Shown piece after piece: positions 23,501 through 29,878 of a stretch of 64,000 nucleotides of DNA. The stretch is from Ephydatia muelleri (Eukaryota; Porifera; Demospongiae; Spongillida; Spongillidae), in assembly GCA_013339895.1 (NCBI GenBank), contig JABACO010000005.1, positions 3,789,314-3,853,313 on the forward strand, read 5' to 3'. The notes beneath the pieces are model-generated. The model worked only from the letters and a program-made list of their open reading frames with translations. It made no database searches and was not told the DNA's origin. How positions within the stretch are numbered: position 1 is the stretch's first letter; each line of letters begins with the position of its first letter. The position numbers and the translations under genes are program-made.

Positions 23501-26307
23501 AGCATGGACAATGGCCTATTGTGCATATGCCATCATGTTATGAAAAGGAAACTAGTGGCTGGGGATGTAAATTTTCAACTCTAATACACTACCAGCGAAT
23601 TTAGCCTCACACATCTGATTGAGACAAGCAGTGTTGTGGAATAGTATTATAACTTGTCAGTACCGTATACTAAAATAGAATAAATTAATTCTGACCTAGC
23701 AATTGCCCTTCGTATCATGCACGTATTGATCCCAATTGACATGTGCCATAAAATGGTTTATCAGAGCACCCCATGATACTTTGGTGCTTGATATTCCTGA
23801 TCATAAGGTAGCTTAGGAGGGTGCATGTGCGTTGAGTTGCTGGCTTCAGACTCTCACACATCTTACAGTGTGGTAAATGGCCCTTGTCAAATTCCAACCA
23901 GAAGGCAGGAGCATATGAAACAGACGTCTTAGCTAAGTTCTTCTGCAGATAGCTTCATTGAGAGTGGTAGAGTCAGCAAGTCATGTGCTCCTTTCCATTA
24001 GTCCATTTTGATGTCTTATCTGTGCCAAAAGCAAGAACTAATGTATGCATGCCTGCATACTATATGCAACAACCTTCTCTCACTTTCCACCATACCTGAA
24101 TCCTCCTTTAATCTTTGTAAAAGTAAGCTGCACAAGGCTCTAATAGCAAAGCTTTAAAAAATATTGTGATAGAGACAACAACAGTATAGTCCTAAAAATA
24201 TTGTTTCGATGTTAGGCAATCAATGGCATAAACCATGCACTTGTCTTCTTGACTCACACGATTTGCTATAGGGGTGAGACTACTGTCACTTGAGGATGTG
24301 CAGCACATCCGCAATTAACCGAAGTAGCAGAACTGTTTCCACCCCTTGTTTCATATTTCATTTCACTTCTGGCAATCTAAGACTAAGGAATGGAGCAAGA
24401 GTCACAGCATTGTAGCTCATTTAATATATGGAAAAGAATATTTTTGTAGAAACATTGTCTTTTACATGACTTTTCCTTATCAATGTTATATTACTGAACA
24501 TCACAAATATTACCAGAGTTAGCTGTACAGAAATAGTGCATGTGCATTTATTTACATTACTTTGGATCAGTTTTAGGGAAGTAAGGGGGAAAGTAACATT
24601 CGAAGCATACAATATGGTACAGTTCTGCATTACTTGTGTGAGCGCCCAGACCTACGGGCCTGCGCTCTTGAATATCAATTACATGCATGCAGAATCTTTG
24701 ACAAGTGTATTTGTCATAGTATATCACTTCATTTATACAGGTATTACAGGTCACCAAAATTGTGCATAAAAACACTGGATCAGTCTTGTCCACTGATAAT
24801 GGCAATTCAAAACTTTCCATATGCTTACGCAACTGTCTACCTCACAGCATTCAAGATCAGTTTTGGGTATTGGACTTCCGACTGGATGGAACTTTCTCTG
24901 ATACTAAAGAAAAATTAGTTCTGTCATGTCATTCTAGCACAAGCACACCAGAATAAAGCCAGCTTGTCATGAGCCAGTTCAATGGTGACGAGAACGAGCT
25001 GTGGAGTTTTGATGGTGGCCATGTTGAGTCTGTGAAGTTTAAAGACAGGGTCATAAGTCTAATGCCAGGTAGCCAAACATCCCTGTGTCTGACCACTAAA
25101 AGTACCACTGACAGTGCACAGCTATTTCAGCCAGAGGTGAGAATTCTTTTCATTAGTAATCATGAATGTTGGGTATCAGTTACTTTATTAAGCATTGTGC
25201 AACTTGTTCTACCAAATAAAGCTAATGCCCGAACACTTTCATGTTTTTTTAATTTTGATGCACATACATGTACTGTATATCAGGATGTTTTTCCCTATAG
25301 TGACAAGATTATTGTATATTGTCACTAGTATTGATCATTTGCGCTCAACTTCAAAAAGAAGCTAGAGTAAGCAGGAAGAGGATTATAATAAGGTTCAAGC
25401 CCACTTACATTTTCAATACAAACACATTAGTAGTTCTTAGAAACACTACTCCTTACCCCATTGCATTAAAACTTGGAGGTTAATAATACCTTTCTCTGGG
25501 TTAGGTCACACATATTCAACAAATGCTGTGGCAGTCTATTGTACACCTCAGCTATTAGTGGAGAGGAAATGGTCGCTGAGCGTGTATAGTGTATTCATTG
25601 AAAGGGTTATCAATAGGAAGCTAATGTATTTACATTCTTAATCTCCATGCACTGATTTGTAAATGATAGATCTTTTTTTTTCATGGAGTGACCTTTTACA
25701 TTTCAATGATACAGCATATGAAATGTCAGACATTGATGTATACTGAACACAGCATTATCATATCAACTTGGGTTGCAATTGTCTAGCTGAACGACTCTCA
25801 ACTTTGTTTTGTTCATACATTGTATGTATGTGTTAGGTGTATGCAACTTTGTATATAATCAATTTCCTCCAGTCCTATACTCCAGTGCTCATCAGATGCC
25901 TAATGGATGACACTGTGTTGGAGCTGGATGATGCATCTGTACTGAAATTCAGTGCTGTAGATGAAACATGTCCAGATAGACAAGTGTGGTACATTAAGTA
26001 CAGGAACGGATTCAGCAATCCATCATTCATGATCATCTCGAAAAAGAATGGACAGGCCTTGCAGGTTGTAGAGTCAAATGTGGAGTCCAAAGAAATTGAA
26101 CCAACCAATGAAAATCAGCAATGGAAGAGGGATGGATTGTTTATTGTCTCTCGGAAAGGCTACCATAAACAAATGACATATGATTTTAAGAGTGCAAATG
26201 TGATGGCCACTGGTGAAGATCACAAGTTGGTTCTTAGGAGCCAAAGTCTTCAAAAGTCAAACTGTTATTTTGAATTTAAGCATTTTGCAGTTGAATCTTA
26301 TTTCTAG
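5213..26307 (+). CDS. Ig/FN3 single-pass receptor with five cytoplasmic beta-trefoil-like modules, 5' incomplete (copy A)
   Basis: Spliced model from GT-AG sites and matching phases: 5213-5581, 14510-14749, 14807-14898, 14957-15158, 16480-16606, 17085-17109, 17562-17610, 17674-17921, 19575-19949, 20825-21130, 22118-22567, 24741-25136, 25873-26307. Domain order is Ig-like, FN3, FN3, transmembrane helix, polar linker, then five modules with paired QxW-type motifs. Basic residues (HVRKIRAG) follow the helix, so the modules should be cytoplasmic. The signal-peptide exon was not found. In this copy a TAA at 24954-24956 cuts the frame in module 4, so the product lacks the end of module 4 and all of module 5, or the copy is a pseudogene. 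A role in adhesion or recognition is inferred from the ectodomains. I know of no named family with this architecture. Confidence 0.75.
5846..6357. repeat. 15-bp minisatellite, 34 units (copy A)
   Basis: Unit CATGTGAGGCCAGGT, almost perfectly homogeneous. Early units carry GGCCGGGT and one unit at about 6229 reads CTTGTG. Because 15 is divisible by 3, several frames on both strands stay open for 150-250 codons (CEARS, RPGHV, LASHD and MTWPH repeats). They show no other coding signal. Copy B has 25 units (38276-38652). Confidence 0.97.
6855..7700 (+). mobile_element. Non-LTR retroelement C-terminal fragment: CCHC knuckle plus endonuclease-like segment (copy A)
   Basis: The frame starting at 6855 has LPVIPSTSLGLHLDPIELWV, then CAFCPAHTLDPLGHHAFTYK and HNALMDTL before a stop. 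The next frame continues with VKVDAGVGLFPGHSQSRPVD and DISFVSPL (an Asp-rich PD-(D/E)xK-like block), and the end (7620-7690) has LIRANARPILLRGIEPNH. This order matches C-termini of invertebrate non-LTR ORFs. One knuckle Cys is Tyr, and stops and frameshifts are present. Copy B carries the same fragment at 39149-39995. Confidence 0.55.
8801..8907 (+). pseudogene. Truncated FN3 exon ending in an in-frame stop (copy A)
   Basis: After a good acceptor (TTGATTTTTCAG) the sequence repeats the first ~100 nt of the complete FN3 exon at 14510: APSAPHLSVSAKLNGLEVSC, then SSGDQDTYCNVT. After GTCACC it diverges and hits TAA at 8905-8907 (residues SC then stop). It enters in phase 1, matching the donor of the Ig exon at 5581, so splicing into it would end the protein just after a partial FN3 with no membrane anchor. 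It is preserved in copy B (41039-41145). It could be a dead partial exon duplicate or an alternative terminal exon. Confidence 0.7.
8908..10013. other. Intronic repeats between the two FN3 exon copies (copy A)
   Basis: No gene. Parts of 9140-9440 (ATGGATAAATGCATCAGAG, CCAGAATATTACTCGTAAA) resemble 11330-11990 (TATAAATGCTTTGAGTG, CCAGAATGTTACTTGAAAA), indicating an old dispersed or duplicated repeat inside the intron. A C-run lies at 9560-9583. Confidence 0.4.
9560..9583. repeat. Poly-C tract, 24 bp (copy A)
   Basis: Uninterrupted C run. Copy B has 26 C at 41791-41816. Length calls in such runs are prone to sequencing error. Confidence 0.95.
10014..10290. repeat. Irregular CCATGGACCACACATGA minisatellite (copy A)
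   Basis: Units of CCCATGGACCACACATGA and variants (CTTGAGCACACATGA, CTTGGACCACACTTGA) in higher-order arrangement. Open minus-strand frames (MCGPWV / VVHGS repeats) are repeat artefacts. Copy B is longer (42222-42695). Confidence 0.93.
10437..10626. repeat. 17-bp ACATGTAGGTACTACAT tandem repeat (copy A)
   Basis: About ten units of AGGTACTACATACATGT with AAGT and ATAC variants. Copy B has fewer (42912-43026). Confidence 0.93.
10627..12133. other. Intronic sequence with dispersed repeat; no gene (copy A)
   Basis: Contains 11172-12010 (GACCCTCTAGTTAAAGGGGT onward), which is present once here but twice in copy B (43581-45265). A 126-codon open frame at 11632-12012 is Cys-rich, has no recognisable domain, and is part of this repeat. 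Confidence 0.5.
12133..12430. repeat. Foldback: two 131-bp inverted arms, 36-bp loop (copy A only)
   Basis: Arms 12133-12263 (AACAAGTAAATAAAAACATT onward) and 12300-12430 are reverse complements with a single mismatch (AGCATAGAA versus AGCACAGAA). The left arm begins exactly at the boundary of the A-only insertion. The near-identity implies recent formation. Confidence 0.95.
12590..12850. repeat. GC-rich GGTGGTGGC / CAGCAGC low-complexity block (copy A only)
   Basis: The plus strand reads a Gly/Ala-rich frame (GGGGTGANTGASGGAGAGSG), the minus strand a Pro- or His-rich one. The base composition differs sharply from the surroundings. It may be low-complexity coding sequence of the insertion's minus-strand gene, but no splice model was secured. 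Confidence 0.6.
12943..13263 (-). CDS. Candidate exon of the insertion-borne gene (copy A only)
   Basis: Minus strand: a TGTAG acceptor before 13263, then SFLRCDLSIEYWGVIL, DLMYKKASLSDVLRLQLCMN, and an ending VVTRSARAA before a strong GTAAGTAAG donor at 12942. It is 321 nt, phase 0 throughout. No domain recognised. It lies downstream of the 13431-13764 exon on the same strand, but the phases of the two do not match (1 versus 0), so a direct junction is not established. Confidence 0.4.
13431..13764 (-). CDS. Candidate first exon with KRQRYQEDVEENRA repeats (copy A only)
   Basis: The minus-strand ATG at 13764 opens MPSRNRKKRSKQRAEYLQK. Near-perfect copies of AAKRQRYQEDVEENR follow, then KRPKYEDN and LSDWLNVLPRGSG, and the frame meets a GTATGT donor after 13431. 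The lysine/arginine-rich repeat blocks resemble the R/K-x-KY-E-x-x-P strings I associate with large transposon-encoded proteins of invertebrates. That is an inference. The DNA repeats (TCCTCGACGTCCTCTTGATA) are visible directly. Confidence 0.45.
13765..14246. other. Non-coding 3' part of the A-only insertion
   Basis: No open frame supported. TCCTATACAGAACTTGCTACC (from about 13861) resembles TCCTATATTGAACCTGCTGCC (from about 14239), giving two related copies of the terminal motif about 380 bp apart. Confidence 0.5.
14510..14749 (+). CDS. Exon: first FN3 domain, complete (copy A)
   Basis: Acceptor GGATGTCCAG, donor GTAAGG; phases 1 in, 1 out, 240 nt. The peptide is APSAPHLSVTAKLNGLEVSC, then YCNVTIQMNGAVQSVAANTT, then YPISARAINRCGDYSETSAS. 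It has the P-x-x-P start, Y-x-V strand and final S/T-rich strand of fibronectin type III domains, with NVT and NTT sequons. Upstream, a truncated copy lies at 8801. Confidence 0.75.
14807..14898 (+). CDS. Exon: second FN3 domain, N-terminal half (copy A)
   Basis: Acceptor AAAATATCAG, donor GTGAGT; phases 1 in, 0 out, 92 nt. The peptide PEAPPTSTIRVLQSF.. ending LNISWSHI is a typical FN3 opening with the B-strand Trp. It continues on the next exon. Confidence 0.75.
14957..15158 (+). CDS. Exon: second FN3 domain, C-terminal half (copy A)
   Basis: Acceptor TGCTACACAG, donor GTATGT; phases 0 in, 1 out. The peptide GGNVSQYLVKSISGM.. and YTITISSINDGGVGPESDP shows the FN3 Y-x-x-x-I/V-x-x-x-N-x-x-G-x-G-P-x-S signature. 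Confidence 0.8.
15159..16479. other. Intron holding a ~780-bp foldback element (copy A)
   Basis: No exon seen. The foldback is at 15400-16180; the remaining flanks are AT-rich with no recognised feature. Confidence 0.6.
15400..16180. repeat. Foldback element with long diverged inverted arms (copy A)
   Basis: Starts GGACAGTTTCCGAGAAAATG and ends CATTTTCTCGGAAACTGTTC, its complement apart from one base. Complementarity continues inward through ATGCCTTATG/CATAAGG, AATACCCC and CACTAGTTC/GAACTAGTG, TCCATTACAG/CTGTAACGG and finally CGCCAAT/ATTGGCG near 15770-15830. By eye the arms match at roughly four bases in five, so the element is old. Present in copy B (46623-47390). A transcript of this intron could form a long hairpin. 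Confidence 0.85.
16480..16606 (+). CDS. Exon: transmembrane helix (copy A)
   Basis: Acceptor GAATTTCAG, donor GTAAAT; phases 1 in, 2 out. It encodes VAVGVGIGIPLLIIVICIAA and FVFVV, about 26 hydrophobic residues, followed by HVRKIRAGHSYSPQA. The basic stop-transfer residues place the following exons inside the cell by the positive-inside rule. Confidence 0.85.
17085..17109 (+). CDS. Exon: 25-nt microexon after the membrane helix (copy A)
   Basis: TGACTACCCAG acceptor, GTTAGT donor. Phases 2 in and 0 out exactly bridge the transmembrane exon (phase 2) and the next exon (phase 0). It gives RPTLKTSSQ here and RPILKTSSE in copy B. The phase fit in both copies is the main support. Confidence 0.6.
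17562..17610 (+). CDS. Exon: juxtamembrane linker (copy A)
   Basis: Acceptor AAATGCAAG, donor GTGAGA; phases 0 in, 1 out. Peptide KNVSALELKGITIEQP. An internal GTATAA could act as an alternative donor 21 nt upstream without changing phase. Identical in copy B. Confidence 0.6.
17674..17921 (+). CDS. Exon: polar cytoplasmic linker (copy A)
   Basis: Acceptor GTATAACAG, donor GTATTT; phases 1 in, 0 out. Gln/Ser/Thr/His-rich peptide starting VSQKSDNAAQQGNSTQ and ending GLICHERK. No domain and no obvious ITAM or SH2-binding tyrosine motif. It looks like a flexible tether. No residue change was noticed between copies. Confidence 0.65.
17922..19574. other. Intron with short GGTACCAGTGAGGG repeats (copy A)
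   Basis: No exon supported. About eight imperfect copies of GGTACCAGTGAG-like words lie at 18898-19010. A 50086-50200 counterpart exists in B. Confidence 0.5.
19575..19949 (+). CDS. Exon: beta-trefoil-like module 1 (copy A)
   Basis: Acceptor ATTCTTCAG, donor GTAAGT; phases 0-0, 125 codons. Opens SLDRIPHYIKAPHNGTVLTI. The first W motif is QLWYID followed by SFMIVSKMNKMVLAC, the second is QKWLQD. The alternation of a short strand, QxW, F-x-I-x-S-K-x-N and L recurs in all five modules and resembles ricin-type beta-trefoil lectin domains. The fold call is inference from motif pattern. Confidence 0.7.
19950..20824. other. Intron, nothing recognised (copy A)
   Basis: AT-rich; no coding or repeat feature seen. 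Confidence 0.5.
20825..21130 (+). CDS. Exon: beta-trefoil-like module 2 (copy A)
   Basis: Acceptor GAATATTAG, donor GTAGGT; phases 0-0, 102 codons. Starts LVVPMCLVDEKKDSVLEI. Motifs QHWYIY, TFTIVSRKEQKLLQL and AIWTID. Copy B differs by a few residues (LKVPMCLVDEEND). Confidence 0.7.
21131..22117. other. Intron, nothing recognised (copy A)
   Basis: AT-rich; open frames here are short and unsupported. Copy B has a small AT insertion at about 52943-53010. Confidence 0.5.
22118..22567 (+). CDS. Exon: beta-trefoil-like module 3 (copy A)
   Basis: Acceptor TTTCCTGCAG, donor GTAAGT; phases 0-0, 150 codons. Starts FRNCFMIRFKSHYLTLDI. Motifs HLWILD, IFTMASSINNKMLLA and ELWRRE. A Cys-rich tail (SCMSNCGV..NHEC) is longer than in the other modules. 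Copy B has one extra codon (HECGTT). Confidence 0.7.
22568..24740. other. 2.2 kb intron, nothing recognised (copy A)
   Basis: AT-rich. GGATGTGCAGCACATCCGC (24293-24311) forms a short hairpin that is longer in copy B. No coding feature supported. Confidence 0.5.
24741..25136 (+). pseudogene. Exon: beta-trefoil-like module 4 with premature stop (copy A)
   Basis: Acceptor TTTATACAG, donor GTGAGA; phase 0-0. Opens VLQVTKIVHKNTGSVLST and QFWVLDFRLDGTF. Relative to copy B, nine bases are lost in frame (LII missing after TF), and then CCAGAATAAAGC replaces CCAGAAGAAAGC, putting TAA at 24954-24956. The rest, with the second motif ELWSFD, remains recognisable, so the lesion is young. Translation would stop 71 codons into the exon. 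Confidence 0.8.
25137..25872. other. Intron, nothing recognised (copy A)
   Basis: AT-rich, no supported feature. Confidence 0.5.
25873..26307 (+). CDS. Exon: beta-trefoil-like module 5 and C-terminus (copy A)
   Basis: Acceptor TTTCCTCCAG; stop TAG at 26305-26307; 144 codons. Starts SYTPVLIRCLMDDTVLELDD. Motifs QVWYIK, SFMIISKKNGQALQV and QQWKRD; ends FKHFAVESYF. Nucleotide identity to copy B is nearly complete. In A it lies downstream of the premature stop in module 4. Confidence 0.75.
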   Translation, partial: SYTPVLIRCLMDDTVLELDDASVLKFSAVDETCPDRQVWYIKYRNGFSNPSFMIISKKNGQALQVVESNVESKEIEPTNENQQWKRDGLFIVSRKGYHKQMTYDFKSANVMATGEDHKLVLRSQSLQKSNCYFEFKHFAVESYF

Positions 26308-26916
26308 ATGACATTTGATGTGACTCTAAGATTTAATGTTTGTCCATTCATGTATGGTTGTTGCATTGCACATGCAGTAAAGTGACTTACATGTAGAACT
26401 CACTATTCTAAAACAGTGACAAGTTCCAAGCAACATGTTAGAGGCAGGTGAATGTTGTAGCTAAATATCAGAGATACCAGATAGATAATAGATGCATGTA
26501 GCTAGATAACACTGTACATACAGTAGGGGACATGAAAAAGGTTACGTTCCGTTTGTGCTAAAACGGAAACGCAACGCGTACTACTAGACTGATCTCTAGC
26601 TCTTACGAAACGGGAGCGATTTTGTGGTGTGAATTAAGTGTCAGCGCTATGCGCTTGCGGGTTTCATGTACTTTTCCACGCGCGTTTAGAACGTACACCT
26701 GTGTCGCCACATAAGACAGATTGTACTAACGTATGGAACCCGCGCACGTGCGCCATAGTCTTTTTGGAGGGACATCCGGCCGTGTTGCAGGCGTTCGATT
26801 TTGATCTTATTAGTATGTCATCAAGTAGTACAGTATTATAAGATGCAACAGGGTATGTCAAGCCTTTCACAAAGTCCTTAATCACTCGAATTGATTGATT
26901 GTCGGATTCAAACCAT
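26308..26916. other. Downstream of the receptor gene; insertion site of the B-only transposon (copy A)
   Basis: No canonical AATAAA seen close to the stop. The empty target site CTCTTACGAAACGG lies near 26600. An imperfect CCGTTT-AAAACGG hairpin precedes it. Confidence 0.5.
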
Positions 26917-26992
26917 ATTTGGGGATTCTGGGCGTCCCGACTGATCTAATACAAAGCAAAATCATCAGTCGGGACGCCCAGAATCCCCAAAT
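26917..26992. repeat. 29-bp perfect inverted repeat, 18-bp loop (copy A only)
   Basis: Arms 26917-26945 (ATTTGGGGATTCTGGGCGTC onward) and 26964-26992. Copy B has only the left arm, followed by GATTTTGCTTTGTATTAG, whose reverse complement is the loop in A. A therefore contains an inverted copy of the local sequence replacing about 15 bases. Confidence 0.95.
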
Positions 26993-27434
26993 ACATGTTT
27001 GAGGGAAATGGGTAGTTGCAGATATCAGTATGGGAGTGATGTTGTGGCCCAGTATGTGAGTTTTACACGTGCATGACGATAGCCGTGGTTGTGAACACCC
27101 AGGTTTGTCAGTAAGCTCACGAATTGTTTTGGACGAGGGTACAATCCCGGGTATTATCATAAATAGTCTAAATTTCAGATGGCTCAGAGTCCATTTGCCA
27201 TGCCTGAGTTACGCTCCCTCGAGTTATATGGTGCTTTAAACATTTTTGCATGAGGCTCTAAGGTGACAACGCTCTCGCTTTCCTATACGCGAGGGGGATC
27301 CCTCCCCCCCCCCCCCCCCCCCCCCACAATTTGTTTGGCTGAATGCTTGCATAAGTCCCGCAGTCTTATTAGTACGTTCATAAGATATATAAGGTGCAAT
27401 TGAATTATTTTTTATGAGTGGTGTGCACTAATCA
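26993..27434. other. Intergenic spacer with poly-C run (copy A)
   Basis: No gene. C run at 27304-27325. The word GGTGTGCACTAA(T/A)CAGAAAC occurs twice at 27420-27480. Confidence 0.5.
27304..27325. repeat. Poly-C tract, 22 bp (copy A)
   Basis: Counterpart in copy B at 60403-60425 (23 bp). Confidence 0.95.
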
Positions 27435-27560
27435 GAAACTGACGAGGTGGTGGGTGTGTGGTGTGCACTAAACAGAAACAAAGCTATACATGATGATCTT
27501 GTTGAAGTGAGACTGCTGCCAAAGTCAGAGTGGAGAGGCAAGGCCAGCATCCTCCCCAAG
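27435..27560 (+). pseudogene. Exon-like fragment similar to DIS3/DIS3L exoribonuclease (copy A)
   Basis: Frame DEVVGVWCALNRNKAIHDDL then VEVRLLPKSEWRGKASILPK, followed by GTGGCT. The string N-R-N-(R/K)-A-(V/I)-H-x-D-(L/V)-V-x-V-x-LLPK-x-EW-(K/R)-G-(R/K) matches what I know of the cold-shock region of DIS3-like (RNase II/RNB) exosome nucleases. Only two such fragments are visible; the RNB catalytic domain is not, so this is probably a gene relic or part of a gene I cannot assemble. Confidence 0.5.
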
Positions 27561-27999
27561 GTGGCTAGACTGAGAACCATCAGAGAGTACCAATGTCATG
27601 GCAACAGGACAGGTGGTTGCCTCTTTTGTTGCAAGTAATGTTAAATAATCTTGCACTGGACTTCCTTTTATCTTGACAACAACAGGAGGGCTCTGAGCAC
27701 TGGTGGGAGGTCTGAACTGGTTCTGCATGGTGTGTCCTTATGATGAATACATACCAAAGATTAGGATCAGCACCAGACAGGCTAAATTCATTGGTGTGTG
27801 GGCATACATGTATGAGTGGCTACATACATGTAATGGACATGTTTGTGCATGAGCTATTCTATGTGTAGTATGTATCATGTCTGTGTCCTCCATATATCTC
27901 CTGTGTTTCCCCCCTCCCACTCCCCCCCCCCCCTCCTCATCCCTATATCTCCACTTCTTTTCCCACACTTTCCTTCACTCATATCTCTCCCCTGTACAG

Positions 28000-28113
28000 G
28001 GTCACTTTGTACAGACTAGTGGCCTTGTAGGAGATATTGATACAGAGACAGTGGCCCAGCTTATAGAGAATGAAATAATTACATGTATACCACCATTTAG
28101 CAAAGCTTGGTGA
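28000..28113 (+). pseudogene. Second DIS3/DIS3L-like exon fragment (copy A)
   Basis: After the acceptor CCCCTGTACAG: GHFVQTSGLVGDIDTETVAQ, then LIENEIITCIPPFSKAW and stop. G-D-(I/L)-x-T-E-x-x-x-x-L-(I/V/L)-E-N and PPFS recall the boundary just before the RNB domain. A has an ACATGT-type insertion and has lost the TTTCCTTGAT that would continue the exon. Copy B keeps that but has a frameshift. Confidence 0.5.
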
Positions 28114-28556
28114 GCTAGTTGCTGTGGTCATTCCATACTCCTCCCCCCTCTATAGATCTCCCCATGGTTACCATATAGACTCCATGGGATGTTGACCCTG
28201 AAGAGGTCAGGACATGTAGGGACCTTTGCCACACCCACCTCTTGTTCATTATAGATCCTGTGGGCCTTGTTTCATGCCATATAAGGGATTGACGTTTGAG
28301 TTGGCCTGACCTGGGCGTGCTGTATTAGGAATTGAGGTCTTTTGGTCATTCTGTTCGTCCTGTTGCAGGCACCCTACAGGATAGTGGCACAGAGCTGGCC
28401 TGGTACAATGACTGGTCAGCGCAGGTGGGTGGGGACAGTAGGAAAGAGGAAGATTACAGGGGCGGCGGAAGGTGTTTCACAGTGGGTGGGGGACGAGGGG
28501 GGGGGGAAGGGGGTAAAACTATGGATACATAATGAGCATGGTCGTACACTTCACAG
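28114..28556. other. Spacer between DIS3-like and BEN exons (copy A)
   Basis: One splice-bounded 56-nt block (28369-28424, GCACCC..GCGCAG) is conserved in B, but its phase does not fit the coiled-coil exon, so it is not called. G-rich run at about 28495-28510. Confidence 0.4.
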
Positions 28557-28678
28557 ATCATTATAATGTAGCGATGGACATAGCTGCTATGAAGAGGCAA
28601 ATCACTCAGATGGCATCAGATCTGCAAAAGCTGAAAGCTAGCGAAATGAAAATGGCAATGGAGATTGCAAATAGGAAG
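28557..28678 (+). CDS. Exon: coiled coil of a BEN-domain protein (copy A)
   Basis: Acceptor CACTTCACAG, donor GTAACA; phase 1 in, 0 out. Peptide DHYNVAMDIAAMKRQITQM then ASDLQKLKASEMKMAMEI shows heptad-like hydrophobic spacing. Copy B lacks nine bases in frame (KMA region). It lies directly upstream of the BEN exon. Confidence 0.55.
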
Positions 28679-28751
28679 GTAACAGCATTTGTTCTTCACT
28701 TAAGTCACCATCTGATATTCATATATATTCGTGTACACAGTGCAATTGAAG

Positions 28752-29106
28752 CCATGGAACTAGGCAACTGCCAACTACTTCAACCTCTACTGCATTGCTA
28801 GTTGAATGTGTTCCAGCTAGCACTGTTCCAGCTAACACTGTTCCAGCTAACAGTGCACCACAAGGCCTCCAGTCTGTGTCTGAGGTGATGAGAGCCAACT
28901 CAAAGCTCTGTGTGCCTGCAAGGGCATCAACACTGGCAGTGAAGCTGGCAAGAGATGCCATCTTTGGTGAAGAAGTGATGCTGCAAAGCACTCTGACTGG
29001 TGGAAGGGGTGGATTCAAGGCTCTTCCAGCAGAGGGCATGGCTAAGCTAAATCACATCCTTTTGCTTCAATTCCAAACAATAACTCCTCCAGAGAGTTTG
29101 AAGTGA
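28752..29106 (+). CDS. Terminal exon: BEN domain (copy A)
   Basis: The frame runs TSTALLVECVPAST, then MRANSKLCVPARASTLAVKL, ARDAIFGEEVMLQSTLTGGR, GGFKALPAEGMAKLNHILLL and QFQTITPPESLK before TGA at 29104-29106. The A-x-x-L-x-(R/K)-x-(A/F)-x-(F)-G-E-E-V-(M/L)-x-x-S-x-x-G-(R/G)-G-(G)-x-x-ALP pattern matches BEN domains, DNA- and chromatin-binding modules of metazoans. The exact acceptor is unresolved, because the obvious CAG at 28740 leads to an early TGA. The repeated GTTCCAGCTAACACT (28810-28850) encodes a VPAN repeat; copy B has fewer. Confidence 0.65.
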
Positions 29107-29582
29107 TTTGGAAGGACTGCTAGAAGGAATAAGCCAAGCATGCAAAAGGGTTTGTGATAAGAAAAAAGTGTGAAGTACAGAAATTGTGATGAGTTCTAGT
29201 CCTCATTTGTATATGTGCTGTGTATTTGATTATGGAAATGCAGTATGACCATTTAAGGCATGACTATGCTGCAGCTGGAAACTATGAGTAGAGGAATGCT
29301 GGTTCCCACCACAACACTGTAGATATCACCATAACACCCCTCTCACACATCAATATGAATATGCCAATCCATCCCACCCTGCTGACATACCAACCACACA
29401 TGCACATCCATCATAAGTATCAGTGTGTGTGGAAGTATGGACCACAACCATTCCAAGTACCCATTCCACACTACACCACTCAACATCACACGAACTAAAG
29501 AAACTTTCACTATTAATATTTGGATTCAGAATATAGAAATGTAAAGATGCTCCTAATAAAACCTCAGTGAGTTGGCATGTAG
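29107..29582. other. Downstream spacer, no gene recognised (copy A)
   Basis: AT-rich; 29379-29470 (a CATCC/ACCACAC-rich part) is missing from copy B. Confidence 0.5.
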
Positions 29583-29603
29583 CCCCCCCCCCCCCCCCCC
29601 CCC
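29583..29603. repeat. Poly-C tract, 21 bp (copy A)
   Basis: Directly precedes the first exon-like repeat. Copy B has 26 C at 62401-62426. Confidence 0.95.
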
Positions 29604-29878
29604 TCAACATATGACCTTTACATATTGCCATGCTACCTAGAGATTAGAAACTGTTCCACCCATCTCCCTGAGTTGGGGAAAATCTTCACTGCCCATTGTG
29701 GGATCAAGGTGATACCAATTGTACGTTTCTCAAAAGTCAATTCGCATCTTGCCACCTCCCCCACCTCCCCCCGCCTCCAACATATGATGACCGTTTAATA
29801 TTGCCAGACTACCAAGACATCAGATACTGTTCTAACCATGTCCCTGAGTTGGGAAAGACCTTCACTGTTCATGGTTAA
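29604..29878 (+). repeat. Two homologous exon-like units after C-rich runs (copy A)
   Basis: Unit 1 (29604-29707) reads STYDLYILPCYLEIRNC.. LPELGKIFTAHCGIK. Unit 2 (about 29755-29878) reads PTYDDRLILPDYQDIRYC.. VPELGKTFTVHG then stop. Both start with CAACATATGA after a polypyrimidine C run that resembles an acceptor. Conserved in B (62427-62530, 62590-62709). Function unknown. Confidence 0.45.

Noticed and set aside
28369-28424. 56-nt splice-bounded block as a coding exon of the BEN gene
   Set aside because: Its open phases do not match the phase required by the next exon.
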